Part shown: positions 26,206 through 38,719 of the stretch, piece after piece
Position numbering within the stretch: position 1 is the stretch's first letter
Layout: each line of letters starts with the position of its first letter
NCBI RefSeq assembly: GCF_001949145.1
Contig: NW_019091388.1
Location: 1,680,315 to 1,744,314 of the forward strand
From: Acanthaster planci
Lineage: Eukaryota; Echinodermata; Asteroidea; Valvatida; Acanthasteridae
DNA: 64,000 nt
Direction: 5' to 3'
The notes under the pieces: generated by a model
Database searches by the model: none
Told to the model about the DNA's origin: nothing
Seen by the model: only the letters and a program-made list of their open reading frames with translations
Position numbers and translations under genes: made by a program

Positions 26206-28244
26206 ACTTAAGTAACAATGTGAACAATGACAAAGGTATGCTTTTGTTGCAGGTCATTTGCATAGCTTGTGACTTGAATTCAGACTGGAGTTCATGTGTT
26301 GGTTTGTGCTTGTCTAGTGTGGTATTGTAAAGGTCTTAAGTGGTCTCAACTACAACACTGGTACAAGCCAGTGTAACTGCCTAAAACCAAATTCTGTGAA
26401 GGGAAAAAATTAGACCATGCCAGTTTTAGTAAGTCAGTTTATACCGCACGAATCCAAAGAAACGAGTAAGTTAACTTGGGGCCATCAATACACTGGTGGG
26501 TGTTACATCACAGGGACAGATACGGACATGTAACTTAATTGTCTCTGTGAACAAGTTCTGATGATTTTGATTTGCTACTACTGGTAGTACATGCACAGGT
26601 ACAGGTACATGACATCAGCGCAGCATGCTCCTATTGCTTTCTGCTGCCATTTTTCTCTGTTTGAGTATGCCCTTACAGTGTACAAATCGTGCTCTGTAGG
26701 AGCTAGGCAGTGTATGTATTAAAAGCATGCAAATGTCAGCAGAACATTAAATCAACAGTTGCAAATGGAATGCCGTTTATTGTAAGGTTTGTGACTCAAA
26801 TACGTGTAGGTACATGTACACACACATAGGGCTCAACTCTTATCCATTCCCGTCCACATTTTTTTTCTCCCTTGGTTTAGCTCTGTATGAGTCTGGGTGC
26901 TCTACCCCGTGTTCATTTCCCACTTCATTATGACTAACTACTTGCTGACATGGTATTTATTTGGGCTGAAAATGTTGACTTTTGAAAAAGGGCAGGATAC
27001 ATGTAAGTGGCCAACATTTGATATCTGCAGCCTCGGCCAATTCACAATAGCCCCTGGCACAGTATTTGTACAATATTTCTTAGCGTATCCTCATACGTTT
27101 CACCACTACAGGGTGTGCCCACAGAATGACAGTTACTTCCATAACGGGCTATGCAGCCAAGTTCAAGTTCAACAGACGGTCTTGCCCCTCACAGATTTTT
27201 TTTTACTTTGTGCATGTATGTGTGTGTTTAAAACAAAAAGGGGATCAGCATGTTTAAATGTCAGCCAGAGGCGTGTTGATGAGGCATGCTTGACATTGTC
27301 ACCCTCAGCTGTGCCATGCAGCTACACATAGCCTGGTTGTGTTAATTTTGAAGTCCTCCGACATGAAGTGATTAACTCGCATTATTTCCCAATTGTAGGG
27401 TTAGCCAACCCTTGCTTTGTACGTGAATCATTTCCCATTCTCTACATAATGAGAAACAGCATTGCAAGCTCTTTGTACTGTGTTAGATTGTGCACCGGCC
27501 CATCTAAACTGGTACCATTGTAAAATAGGTAGCCCTGTTAGTGACTACGGTGAACCAGTTCCCAGGTTAGTCACTGATTCTTAATGTGGGTGGGAAAAGG
27601 TAGGGCTTCCATACATGTACACGCGAGCTGCAGATAACTCAAGTGAGACTTGATGTTGTAACATGAGTGGTTGCTGTTGCAGGATGCTCGACGTGTCATC
27701 GAGTGCTTTTGCTGGACTTTTATGAGTAGCTACCACAGCTCTCTGGGAAGTGCTTGTTTGTCCCGTTCACCGCTTTTCTTCTCTTGGCTTGTCAGGCACA
27801 TGTAGGCAGATGTTAAAGATAATGCAGCGATTATTGACCGCTGTGACATGGGACATACATGTAGTTTTGTTTTTACCCAAGGGGTGCATGGTGCCAGAGT
27901 AGGAGCCCAGGATTCTCTATTCGTCCTCATGGTGTGATTCATATTTTGCACCCTCAGGACTCAAATGAGGTGTAAAGAGGCATTTGAGCAGCATATAGAG
28001 TGTACATGTACATGTAGAAGTATCTCACCATAATTTGTTGGACATGACGTGACTGTTCTAAGCCAGTGAACGTAAAGCATTGAAGATATAATGTAGGAAG
28101 TATACATGTACTTATTATGCCATCTTCAGACTGCGCAAAGTGGTGCTGCTCTAAGTTGTGATTTCATTTCTGAAGTGGACAAATCTGATTCAAGAGGATC
28201 CACATTCATCTTGGGTTTTCGCTTCTTTGCTTTCTTCCTTGCAG

Positions 28245-28362
28245 TGAAACCAATCGCTTGGACAGCGGCCTCGTCGTTGAACTATGGACCAAAGGCCTCA
28301 TATGGGACACCTTGCTGGGCACCTCATGGATCCCGCTGTGCAGCATCGAGCACTCCAACCAG
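28245..28362 (+). CDS. unc13: UNC13/Munc13 exon: C2A domain, strands 5-7
   Basis: Continues C2A. The first base completes Phe, then [30 protein letters not shown] and SIEHSNQ, closely matching vertebrate Munc13 ([20 protein letters not shown]). Where calcium-binding C2 domains have WDxDxxxxDD, this reads [13 protein letters not shown]. The Asp cluster is absent, as is known for the calcium-independent Munc13 C2A. The acceptor is ccttgcag/TG and the donor CAG/gtaggc. The exon is 118 bases, enters with one base of a split codon and leaves in phase 0. The flanking introns are 25.7 kb and 2.0 kb. Confidence 0.97.
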
Positions 28363-30327
28363 GTAGGCACGTCAAGAATAGTGCGTTTAAAATTTTTTGG
28401 AATGACAGGCACGAGGCTGCATTTGAAATTTCTTGCCACGACCGGAAGTGACACCAACAAATGTTGTCTAGAGAGAAGATGCTTTTTGCCAAGCAACAAC
28501 TTCCAATTGAGTTGACACCGCTGCACTTGGCTACCAGGCACCAGTAGTTGATGCATGTCTTTCCTTGTTTATTTGGTGTACATTTTCTATATGTACACTG
28601 CATAAAGGGTGGCAGGATTTTATTGGCTGTTCCTGGCCTCTCCAATGTCTTTCGGACTCCAAAATTCATAAGTATAAAAAAAAAATGAACAGGTATTTTT
28701 AGACAAAATTTCAATTTGGCCCCACGGAGCCAAGACACAGGACTGCATTGTGTAAATAGTAAGGGGCAATATTCATTGTCTGGAGGTCGAACTGCATTGA
28801 ACTTTCTACCAGCTTTTCTTTAATTTTCATTTAATTTTGTGTGTGCGAAGGAGGGAATTTGAACACGGAACGCATACAAACCAGACACAGGATACAGTGT
28901 GCAGCTACCAAATGTTTCTTATGTAGCCTCACCTCAGGGTTTGTAGCTGGACCCAAATTTCATTGCATTACATTGCAGAGTTTAGCAAAGCGTCTTTGCT
29001 GAATCGTGAGTGGAAAACTGTTATAGAAGAGTCAGCACATTGCAGCTGCGGGTACATGTACAGATATTCCATGGTTTAGACTGGTCAATAATACTTCATA
29101 CTAAATAGAAACAATTTGGTTTTATACTTACTGTGAAGCCTTTATCAAGAAGGGTTACATTGTTATGATATCACACAGCTGTACAGTGAATTTCATGGAC
29201 ACTTATTTGGTAGTATTGAACCTAAGCACTACTAAAATATTTGGATTCATTTTAAACTTGAATAAAGCTCACATACTGTGGCTCTTGAGTGTGTCTCGCT
29301 TACTTACTTTCCGGTAGGTGCTCTGCTTCCTGTGTTTATTTTCACAGAGGTAATAGAAGAAAAGCAAAAAAAACACAATTTTGGATTACTGTCGATATAA
29401 AAAATATAAAAAAGATAATAAAGTTTGATTGATGTATTGTAGATATGTACTGGTTGTATTAACTTTCCATTATATGCTGCCCTTGATGGTATCCAATTAC
29501 ACGTACATGTACATGAAGATTCAACCAGGTCAGATTGTCACCCATGACTGGTTACAGAAATCACATGATAACCTGAACACATGGCACACAGTCGCTGGAA
29601 AGCAGAAACGTTGCTGGTACTCCCACAACGCATATTCCTTTGGTAAAATCATTTTCTCCCCCTGGGATGGGAAGAATAATAAAGGGGGAGTTTTCTGCCT
29701 GGTTGCTGACAGCGCTAGTCTTTGCGTGTTTAGTTTTGTGGCAGGACCAGTAGCATTTGGCCGTACAAACAGAACGCTGGGAGGGGAAAAAAGAGGCTGT
29801 CATCAGGTGTGGAGATACAGATTTGCGTCGCACAATCTGCTCAACTTAGTGGCAGAGCTTGAATTGCTGAAGTGGACACGGGGAATGATAAAGCTCCTTA
29901 TTACCCTGGACCTCTGTTGGGATCTCTGTGCTAGTGAACTACATGTACATGTACATGTAATTGTAACCGTTCTTCATTATGCTGTGTTGGGAATGTTGGT
30001 AGTGTAGTCTCGGTCGCATCTGCCCATTATATCCCACTTGGACAAGCAGTTGCCGAATTCACGTAGGCATCGTGGACATCCACCAGGTCTTCTCACCGTT
30101 AAGCCTCCCCCACCACATTCCACCCACCCACCCCTGCCGTGTACACATGTACAGTTGAACTGGCCTGCATGTACGTAGCTCCAGTGCCTCTTTGGAGATG
30201 AGCTTATACTGCCTGCTCAGGCACCGACATGCTTGGCTTACTGTCACGGCTTTGTGCATTTACAGTCTTCCTCCCGGTCACTCTTCATCTCTCCCCTCAT
30301 GTTTTTTTTGGTAAACCGTGCTATTAG
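28363..30327 (+). other. unc13: UNC13 intron, 2.0 kb
   Basis: No element with clear boundaries. An A+T-rich stretch ending in AATAAAGTTTGATTGATG (about 29395-29436) looks like a retroposon tail. The longest unexplained open frame of the window (29429-30007) starts in it, but its length is near chance expectation and its product matches nothing I know. Confidence 0.8.
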
Positions 30328-30451
30328 GAAGGAGATGGCGACTGGTACTCACTAGACCGGGAGGTGGAGGTGAAAAACAGACAGGTGAACGGCACCAAGA
30401 TCCCCACCGGACACAAGGTGCTGATTGACGTCCGCTTTGAGCCGCCGTTTG
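30328..30451 (+). CDS. unc13: UNC13/Munc13 exon: end of C2A domain
   Basis: Encodes the last C2A strands: EGDGDWYSLDREVEV, then GTKIPTGHKVLIDVRFEPPF. It aligns with EGPGEWLTLD and the LLDTRFELP ending of vertebrate Munc13 C2A. The acceptor is gctattag/GA and the donor TTTG/gtgagt. The exon is 124 bases, enters in phase 0 and leaves one base (G), which the next exon completes to Glu. The middle (REVEVKNRQVN) is more divergent than the ends, as in other species. Confidence 0.95.
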
Positions 30452-31552
30452 GTGAGTAGCAACCTTTTATTACTCTACAACTGTTCCCCACGCCCCTCTG
30501 GATTGACACCAGCTCATCAGACACATATTGCTGACTTGTTGGGAGTACTGAGTCACTTGTACTGCTGCAATGTACATGTATAGGCCGTGCTTGCAAATAG
30601 TGAACCTGCTGCACACCAAACTGACTTGTGGGCAGTTTTCCTTCTGTCCTGAAGGGGATTAAGCAGTTCAAGTATGATGTATGGTTTGTGGAATGACCAC
30701 CGGTCATTGGGGATGCATGCATGTACATGTATGCATACATGTATATCGGCATGCACATAATGCATGCAGTGGTATTCTTAGCAGTTTCACATGGGGCAAA
30801 TTTGTATCGGTTTTTTTTTTTTAATTTAAGTTTCAGGTAGGCTTTTTATTTTCTTTTATTTGTGTTACTTTGGGGGTTCCAGGATGTTTTTTTGTTGGTT
30901 TGGGTTTTGGCTCACTGAATATTTTAAACCTTCACAAAATATGGAAGGCATGATGTTTTGATCCCAGCAGAATGTTTCTCAAAGGCAGAACCTTTTGAAA
31001 CAAAATTGTGTACAGACATGAAGTACCGGTACTGCAATGAATGTACATGAATGGCTGTGAATGCAACTGGTGCCGTCCAGGCACCGTAACAATGTCTCAT
31101 ACTTTTTTCTAATCATCCATTATACAAGTGCCCAATAGGCGTTCAATTAGGAGCATGAAAAGCTTTTCGACCTTTAACCTACATGTATTGTACTATGCCT
31201 ACATGTATATGCAGATGGTGTTTTTATGACATCTGTTTTGGCTTGCATACGCTTAATCTGTCTTTAGCATCGACAGTACACAAGTCAGCGATATACATGT
31301 AAGTCCTCAGATTTTGATTAATAATTGGAAGAATTAAGGAGCAAACAACGTATTGTTTGTTAAACATAGTTACTTGTATAAGGCTCCATCACATGCACAA
31401 GCCTGTTGTTAAGTTGAAATATATGAAAGACAGGACTTGCCAACTTTCACACATTGAGTGTGAGGCTCAAATAATTCTATGCTGTGTTGGATTTCCCATG
31501 CCCCCAAAAAGTGATATTATTAAACAAGTGATGTCCCACATCTGTTGTGATG

Positions 31553-31571
31553 TCTGTGTGTGTGTGTGTGC
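31553..31571. repeat. (TG)n microsatellite
   Basis: Short run of about nine TG dinucleotides in an intron. Confidence 0.85.
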
Positions 31572-34500
31572 ATCAGTGAAAGGCTGTGACCGAAATGGCC
31601 CTCTGTAGCAAAAAAATTGTTCTGTTCTCACAGCTCTACTTTCATTCAGTATTGGCTGCCCAGGAGAGAGTTCAGTATTTTTCTCAGAGAATGACCATAC
31701 ACTTGGAAGTTGGAAAGCTTGTTTCTTTCCAGAGAACTGGCTTCAAGCTGTAAATACATATGTTTTCCAGGCGTGTAGAAGACAGTGCAGTTACTTCTTG
31801 AGACATTCTGTTTTTTTTTCTCATGAAGGTGGTCAGTCTCATTGGTAATGTTTCCCTGCTATAAATTCTTGCCATTCCCGCATACCTCATTTATACAGTC
31901 CAATTCTTTCTCATAATCAAAAGCCCAAGTTCCCAGAGCACACCATTTTTCAAGCTTGATTCCAACTGTGCCGCCGAGTTATACAGGTACATGCATTTTA
32001 GTATGCTGGAACTTGTTGGACAGGTGTCAGAAAAGGACTTATTGCAACACTTCAGAGATCTGGCCTCAGTGGCTTGAGGACAGGAAATAGCTTACCTGTT
32101 AATGATATTCCCCAATTGTTTAGTTTTGCCTGTCGTTTGTTCCTGGTACCCCTTCCCCGTACATTGATTGCATGTGTCCACGAGTAAGCATGGCAATGGT
32201 AAGGCCGTGCTGTTTCAAAGGAGTCTCTGTATTCGAATATTTGAAATTCCGGTTGACTGAATATTCATACATGTGACCGCCAGCAATAATTATGCACAAA
32301 AATGCACTTAAGAGTCTGGGGGCAAGTTCAATATGGCAGTGCAGTAGGTATGTCGGGATTGGCATACCCAGCATGCCTTACAGATACATGTAACTGTTAG
32401 TGGTATGCATGTGTACACAAAGTGCTGTGCACCTGAATGTGCATCTGATGACACGTGTACCTTTTCATATTTGTGGTGAACTGTGGTATATCAGATAAAA
32501 AAAAACCGTGATGGTAGTTGACATTGCCAGCGGTTGAACAGGAAAAGTTGTTACAGAACATGCTGTAGTACATTTTTGTAATTGATAACAATCAATGCTA
32601 AGTCTATTTAGTTTGAAAAAAATTCAAATGCACCCATGTCAGACCCCAGCTGCATTTCAAATAAACATCTGAGTGATTCAATCTGGCATTTCCTTTTGCA
32701 TTAGTGATGTGTGCTGGTCTTTCTAACGTTTGGACACGATTTCTGGTCACATGCAGGGGGGACAGGCTATATTCAGCATGTTCAGTGTCTGTGCTGCAGT
32801 GGTTGGCTTGGGCTAGGTTGAAAAAACCCCACCCCTTTCAAAAAAAAAAATAGCGAGAGTGAAGGCACAAGAGCACAAAAACAAGCCAGAGGGGTTTCAT
32901 GACAGCTTTTGGGCATAATCCAGGCTCTTTGGGCAGCGAAATGCACGCGCAAAGCCTCGGTAACTTCGATGCCACTTCGCTCTCAGTTCAACTTCAAGGC
33001 AGATTTTGACATCCAGTATTTGCCAGCTGCGTTAAGCTTTGCGTGGACACCAGAAGATTGCATCCGTCAGAGTCATGACACGATTGTGTTACATGGCCCG
33101 ACAATGTCAAAAACATGGCACTGACCTTTCCCTCCCCTTTTTTCTCCCATTGGCATTAACCACCTGTCAATTATTCATGAGGGAAATGGTGCAGTGTGTG
33201 ATAGCCACATATGCCAGACATCTAATTAGTATTTACTGAAGAAGAGAACGGACCCTCATGTATCCGTGCTGACCACTTGTTCACAAGTCATGCTGTTCAG
33301 ATTTCACTTTGATTAGTGGAAAAAATCATGTTATTTTTCCACTGCCTGAATAGTGAAAAAAAGATCATAGATGAAGTTGATGCCTGGAATCACAAGCGGT
33401 GCTAGCGTCCCTGGAAATTTCCATCGTTTATTATCAGTGTTAAACCTGAACCATTTGCTGGCAATGCTATACGCAGTATTTCATTTCTCCATTTCCAGTA
33501 GTATATATCCTTCCCACCTCCAGTTGTAAAGTGACAAAACACAACATTTATAGAATAGTTAATTTTTATGGAAATGTGCTGGTACATGCATGTACAAGTA
33601 CATGTGCATGCACATGTACTTTGTACATTTGCCTACATGTACATGCTTTTCCCCCTTGCATAAAACCCAACTTAGTGCTCTGGTGGTTGTACCTGTTTAC
33701 CCACGGTAAAGCCAGTCATTTGTGGGATGGGTAGGGGAAGGGTAGGGAGGGGTTAGAATGGGGCTTGCCTTGGGGTGGGTTGCGGAGAATTTGAAAGAAG
33801 AGCAAAACTTTGCCTTTGGGGCAGTAGCTGACTGTCACGGCGATATGACCATCATCACACATCCTGTGGCTACCTTACGGGGAATCTAGCTCATAGACCT
33901 TGGGAAAGGAATTGTATTGAAATGATGATGCATATGACCTGATAGCCATGATCTCTTTGGGTACAGGAATTATCTTAGGGAGGGGGTGTGGGGAGTGGAG
34001 GGTGGGGTCAACTACAGCTGTTGCAGCTTGTTTCATTTTGTGAAATCCTTCTGGAAGTTTTGGTAGAATCTGGCAAATTCCTGGCAAAATCGCCGGGGAT
34101 GTATGGTTATGGGCGGGTGAATAATGGAGTGTATAAGGTCTGCTCTTTTGACGTCACAGTTGTGTTTTTTCCTATAAGTGGCTGCTAAAACTACAGTATG
34201 ACTGGCTGTCAGTACAAAAGTACAGGGTAAGAGAATAATTCATGAAGTGCTGAAAATCCCACACAGCTATCAGAACACCAGATGACACACGTACTACTAA
34301 AATACCACCCTATTTAAAATTTATGGAACAAATATCCATTTTGAACGAATTTAAGGTACATGTAAAATCGAAAACCAACCAAAAGGTGATATTTCTGCAA
34401 ACTTTGGCCGCCCACACAAGTTGTAGGCAAAATGAGAGTGATTTATTCCTATTCATACTGGTAAATATAGCATTTCATTGACATCTTTTATTGAATTTTA

Positions 34501-35634
34501 GAGACATTTGTCATGAGTTGTTTAACTGGAGGATTTGAACATGTCCAGGCCACCCAACGGCACTAACTCTTGGGAGCATGCTTTTGTGTGCACAAATAAT
34601 ATTTATGCAGGATGCTGTTGTAGTAACAAATTGCCAGCTTCATTACAAACCAAGAATGACGCATAGGTTGTAATGACTACTTGGAGAGCTTTCAGTCTTG
34701 AAATCTCAATCATTGTGCCATCTCCCTGTTACGCACGTTGCCGCACCGGTGCTGAAAAATGTACCAACCATTCTCCTTTTGTTCCAAGCTGTCAGAAAGA
34801 GGACTGAGTGCCTCTTAAAAGCAGTCATGCTAAGAAAATTGCATCATCAAACTCCCCATAGCTTGAAAGTAACATCAGGACGTACTGGTAGCTGAAAAGA
34901 AAAACCAAAAACAAGAAAATGAAATAAAGAGGCCACTTTTTCTGATGAGGTTTGAGGGTAGAAATCTAATTATGGTGTCAGTTTGCGACCGTGAATCATC
35001 CAGAGAATTTCCGCAACCCCAGCCTTGCAAGACACTGTCAGGATCTGGTTACTGTACCACTGGCAAGGAGACAACTGATACTCCCAGCCTTAAACTTTGA
35101 GCCGTGTCCAAGCAACTGCCGGAAATTGGGTTCAAGAGGAGCTATTGAGAAGAGATGCTTCCTAGGAGAGTTCCATCCTTAGATACCCCCTTTTGTTTAT
35201 TTCTTTTAAAAATATTGTTTACAAAAAGTTGCCGTTGTGAAATTTGATTCCCCTTTTAATTTAAGAGAACATTGTGGGATTTGTTGACAGTTTCTTGCAG
35301 CATCAACACAACAGGAAACTGTGCCATGAAGCAGCATGGTAAAAATTCAAGGGAAGGGCGTGGTGCAAGACATGGTAACGGAGGCCAGTAACCTTGCACC
35401 GCGTTGTCATTTTTCTGAGTGGTTATATAGTTTGGCAGTAACACTCTCCAACCAGTTCTGTTGACGCACACATTCAGCATGCAGGCTGTAACTTGGGTAA
35501 AACCAGAGAAAGTTTTCTATTTGAATATGCATTTACATGTAATTGATTTTTATTTTAACATAAAAAATGGAAAGTCACTTAGACTGTGTCATTTTGACTG
35601 TAAAGGTGTGAAATGACAATTAATTAAAAAAAAA

Positions 35635-35895
35635 ATATGTGTGACCCACTCTGCAAAATGGAGTCTTAAGTCGCCAGAGCAACTTTGGAGTAAAAAGTCC
35701 TTTAGAATAATTTTGCACAATGTAAATCTACAGGAACCCACAGCATTTTTAACCATGGAGTATCCACTTTCATCAGGATGCCAAACTGAGTGTTACATCA
35801 AAACAAAAAGCTCCATTTGCTCTTTTGAATGCAAATGAAAACTAAAAAAGTGGCTGTGGCAACTTAAGACTCCTTTTTGCAGACTGGGTCACATG
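35635..35895. mobile_element. MITE-like element, about 260 bp
   Basis: The left end (35635-35675: TGTGTGACCCACTCTGCAAA, then GGAGTCTTAAGT) is the reverse complement of the right end (35852-35895: AACTTAAGACTCC, then TGCAGACTGGGTCACA) with few mismatches over about 40 bp. The interior is A+T-rich and non-coding. A possible diverged relative lies at about 2590-2870. Confidence 0.7.
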
Positions 35896-36140
35896 TTAGT
35901 GTGGTTCCTGATTCCTGATTCTAGCCAGTGTGCTGATTCAACTTCTCCAGAACAGGTTTTTGAGGGTTTGAATATTGATGAAATTTAGTTATAATAATTG
36001 GAAAATACTGCTGAAATTACTGCATCCCTGAATTTTGTTTTGTGTGACTGAGGTAGTTTAATGCCCCCAAAAGAAACTATTACATCATTAACTATACATA
36101 CATGTACATGTACATGTAGCAGCTTTTAGGACTTTGTGCT

Positions 36141-36358
36141 AATGTTCTATCCGGTTTGTAAGTGTGACGTCACTTCAGTTTAAACCACTCCCACTGCACA
36201 CGCCTTGCGCATAGAGTTACATGCATTGATCGCTTTTTACATGGAACCATGGAGCTGGACATTAACACGCAACTTCAGCGATCATCCAATGGGAGCCTGC
36301 AGATCATGGTGCGTCCGCGTGTATGACGAAGTCACTTACGAACCGGATAGTATCCATT
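36141..36358. mobile_element. MITE-like element, about 215 bp
   Basis: The left arm (about 36145-36177: CTATCCGGTTTGTAAGTG) and right arm (about 36322-36350: CACTTACGAACCGGATAG) are nearly perfect inverted repeats of about 25 bp. Weaker complementarity continues inwards. The interior is comparatively G+C-rich and has no open frame of note. Confidence 0.65.
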
Positions 36359-36879
36359 CTAGAAAAAGTTTTTAAACATCACATCAGCTCAGGCAGAAGA
36401 TCTAGTGTAAGGCTACATGTGTGAAGTACCAATACTTGAAATTGGTAGTGGCTGTGGCCTCTGTCATAAACTTGTGTGTGTAATTTCAAGCCGTAGCCAA
36501 ATAATTTGAACACGGCTTTCCAGTGCTCTCACCATCTTTTTATGTTAGCATGGGGAGGGGCTGAGCTCCCATGGGGGGTGACAAGCTTGGGACTGGACAT
36601 TATTGGACACCTGATGGCATTGTTCAAACTCTTACAAGTACATGTACGTAACACATGTTAAAAGTTATGGTGTTCACAGGTAGTCATTATATTTATCAAC
36701 AAGAAATTAAATACTTTTGCTCAATTTTTGGCTATTTTGCAATTTTGTGAAAAAGGCATTACTTCTCTCCTGTTTTTTTTTCTTCATCTTTTGTGCAAAA
36801 CCCATTCACTTGGTATACCTTTTTTCTGTATATGACTTTACTGGTTTTGTAACTTCGGATCTTTATCAAACTTGTACCA

Positions 36880-38330
36880 ATGAAGGAGCGTTATGCATAG
36901 ATGGTCCTCGAAACATAACGTCATGATGACATCAAATGATTTGTTATTGATTTTTCAAAATTTATTTCTGCCCATTGACTTGTACACATTTTCAAGGGAA
37001 CATTTTGGTTGTTCAACAATATTCAAATGTCATCAAAGTTACACCAAGGAAATACCTCAAAGCAAATATAATACTCAAATAATTACATCACAATGACTAG
37101 TGAATTATTATTAAACTTTGAATATTACGTTAATCATTTTAAAATCCATATAAAATCAACCATGGCTTCCGAATTCCCACAACATTCTGTTTGCTGCAAG
37201 TGCCAAGGTAAAATTGGGTCTTCATTTTATCTTGTGTGAGTCAAATCACGTGGCCCTTCCGGTCAAAACTGGAAGTGGGCTTATTGTTTAAAAGTGGTAA
37301 TAGGTACATATATCAACTTGCTTTCAACGCTGTTAGTCGGTGGGGGTATAGTATTCTTCAAATCATCTACTGATGACGCCATGTAATTGTCGAGTGCCCT
37401 CTAGCGACAGGTTAAAAAGTCAGACAAATGAATTTTGAATAGATGTCTGTGGCAAAGTTTGTTGGAATCGCCTGAAAATTGACGTGTATGATGATCTTCA
37501 CCCAGTCAACACGTGTGAAATTCGGGGCCGATGACATCATCAGATCGGAAGTTATGATAAAAAGTTCTTTCATTTTTCAAAATTCGGTAAAAAATCAACT
37601 GTAACAGATTCAAGTGTGAATTGTTCATTATATAATAGCTAAAACATTGAAGTCAACTGCATGAAGTGCATAAGTGGTGCCCTTCACACAGATGAAGCGC
37701 CGACGCCAAAAACCCCCTTACAATATTTGCAAACTCGAAAAATCCTTTCGCATGCTGTGCATTGGCTGCTGTGTGCATGGACGTGCAATATCTTCCTGTA
37801 ACGTGTGGCAGGCAGCGCAAAGTGCATTATACTCAGGACCTGGGAAAATGCCGAGCACGTTGTGCAGAGAGCAGATCACATTGTACGGAACGCCAAAAGG
37901 GACAAATGTTGAAAATCTGTAATCTGTGCTTTTTCCGCGATAACAATCATGTTTTGTATTGTATTTTGTATTGTACATGTCTGATTGGGTTGAAACCTTG
38001 CAGATACTTAGGAAGGGAGGGTTTATAAATGTAGATTGACCTCAGATGATGACAATATCATCAGCAAACGAGTCGTGTGACATTAAAGGTGCACTGTTTA
38101 AAGCCCTAAATCTCCTGGAGCACACATCCTATCGATGTCAAACTTTGCAGATATCAAGAAAATTTACCTGATGTGATGATGACATCAAATGAGGAGTCAA
38201 ATTACATTTTATTTATAACAAGTTATTTCCTGTAGTGCATGCCTGATTGGGTTGAAACCTTGGACTCAAATGGCCATGATGAAATAATTATCAGGTTTAT
38301 TCAGAACATCGGTTGTTCAAATTAACAAAC
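36880..38330. repeat. Region of loosely repeated GATGACATCA-type segments
   Basis: The phrases GATGACATCAAATGA (36930 and 38185), GATGACATCATC (37533), TCTGATTGGGTTGAAACCTT (37980 and, slightly altered, 38248) and AACTTTGCAGATATC recur in the same orientation. This suggests diverged copies of a longer unit or an old mobile element. Boundaries are not definable by eye, and no conserved frame links the copies. Confidence 0.4.
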
Positions 38331-38503
38331 AAATGCGAAGAAGCCCTCTATTCCTTTGGCCAACAGACAGATGAGCTCAAGTTGTTTTTATTTTTGTTTT
38401 GCTGATAAAGAAAACGACAATTTTTTTTTCATGTTTGTCAATAAATTTTCCCCAACGCTGGCATAACCATAGAATGTATGAGGTATACAAGTGTGTTTAA
38501 GGA

Positions 38504-38719
38504 TTGACCCCAAAATACTTCTCATCTCGTTTTAATGCATCTGTGCATAAGGTCGGCACCCGGTTGCTGTCTAATGGCTCTCTTAGCATCTCATTTACAC
38601 CTAAGTCTAATGCAGGTAAATGTACCTTCCAGTATCTAGGGGTATTGGGATGGAACCAACTAACAACTTCTCAAAGACAGGCCGAGTCACTTTCTATTTT
38701 TAAATCACTTTTAACTTAA
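38504..38719 (+). pseudogene. LINE (CR1/jockey-like) reverse-transcriptase C-terminal remnant
   Basis: A 71-codon frame ends in the signature C-terminal segment of non-LTR retrotransposon ORF2 proteins. Visible landmarks are HKVGTRLLSNGSL, then FTPKSNAGKCTFQYLGV, GWNQLTTSQRQ and SLSIFKSLL. They correspond to the family pattern of R, G..SF.Y.G...WN.LP..R and FK..L. The frame is preceded by a stop and lacks the polymerase core, so the copy is 5'-truncated. The A+T-rich stretch to about 39140 fits its 3' UTR. It is intronic and in the same orientation as UNC13. Confidence 0.75.

Larger units (their letters stand above)
2546..28244 (+). other. unc13: UNC13 intron, 25.7 kb, repeat-rich
   Basis: A long intron inside the C2A coding sequence. 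It holds inverted-repeat elements (about 3847-4058, 10456-10692, 17238-17331, 17768-17917), a perfect 221-bp tandem duplication (4412-4853), a SINE (about 16905-17165), LINE-tail-like sequences, a diverged tandem duplication (22626-22959) and a pair of dispersed direct repeats. No open frame inside it is recognisable as a gene on either strand. Palindromic TACATGTA motifs occur throughout. More complex patches without them (for example about 14600-15000 and 20370-20690) could be regulatory, but the sequence alone does not show it. Confidence 0.85.

Noticed and set aside
26897-27331. 144-codon open frame, + strand
   Set aside because: No similarity to any family I know, no splice or promoter context, and composition like the surrounding intron.
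29429-30007. 192-codon open frame, + strand, longest unexplained one
   Set aside because: It starts in a retroposon-tail-like stretch and its last part is made of TACATGTA repeats (HVHVHV). It has no recognisable motif, and its length is about what chance gives for the longest frame in 64 kb.
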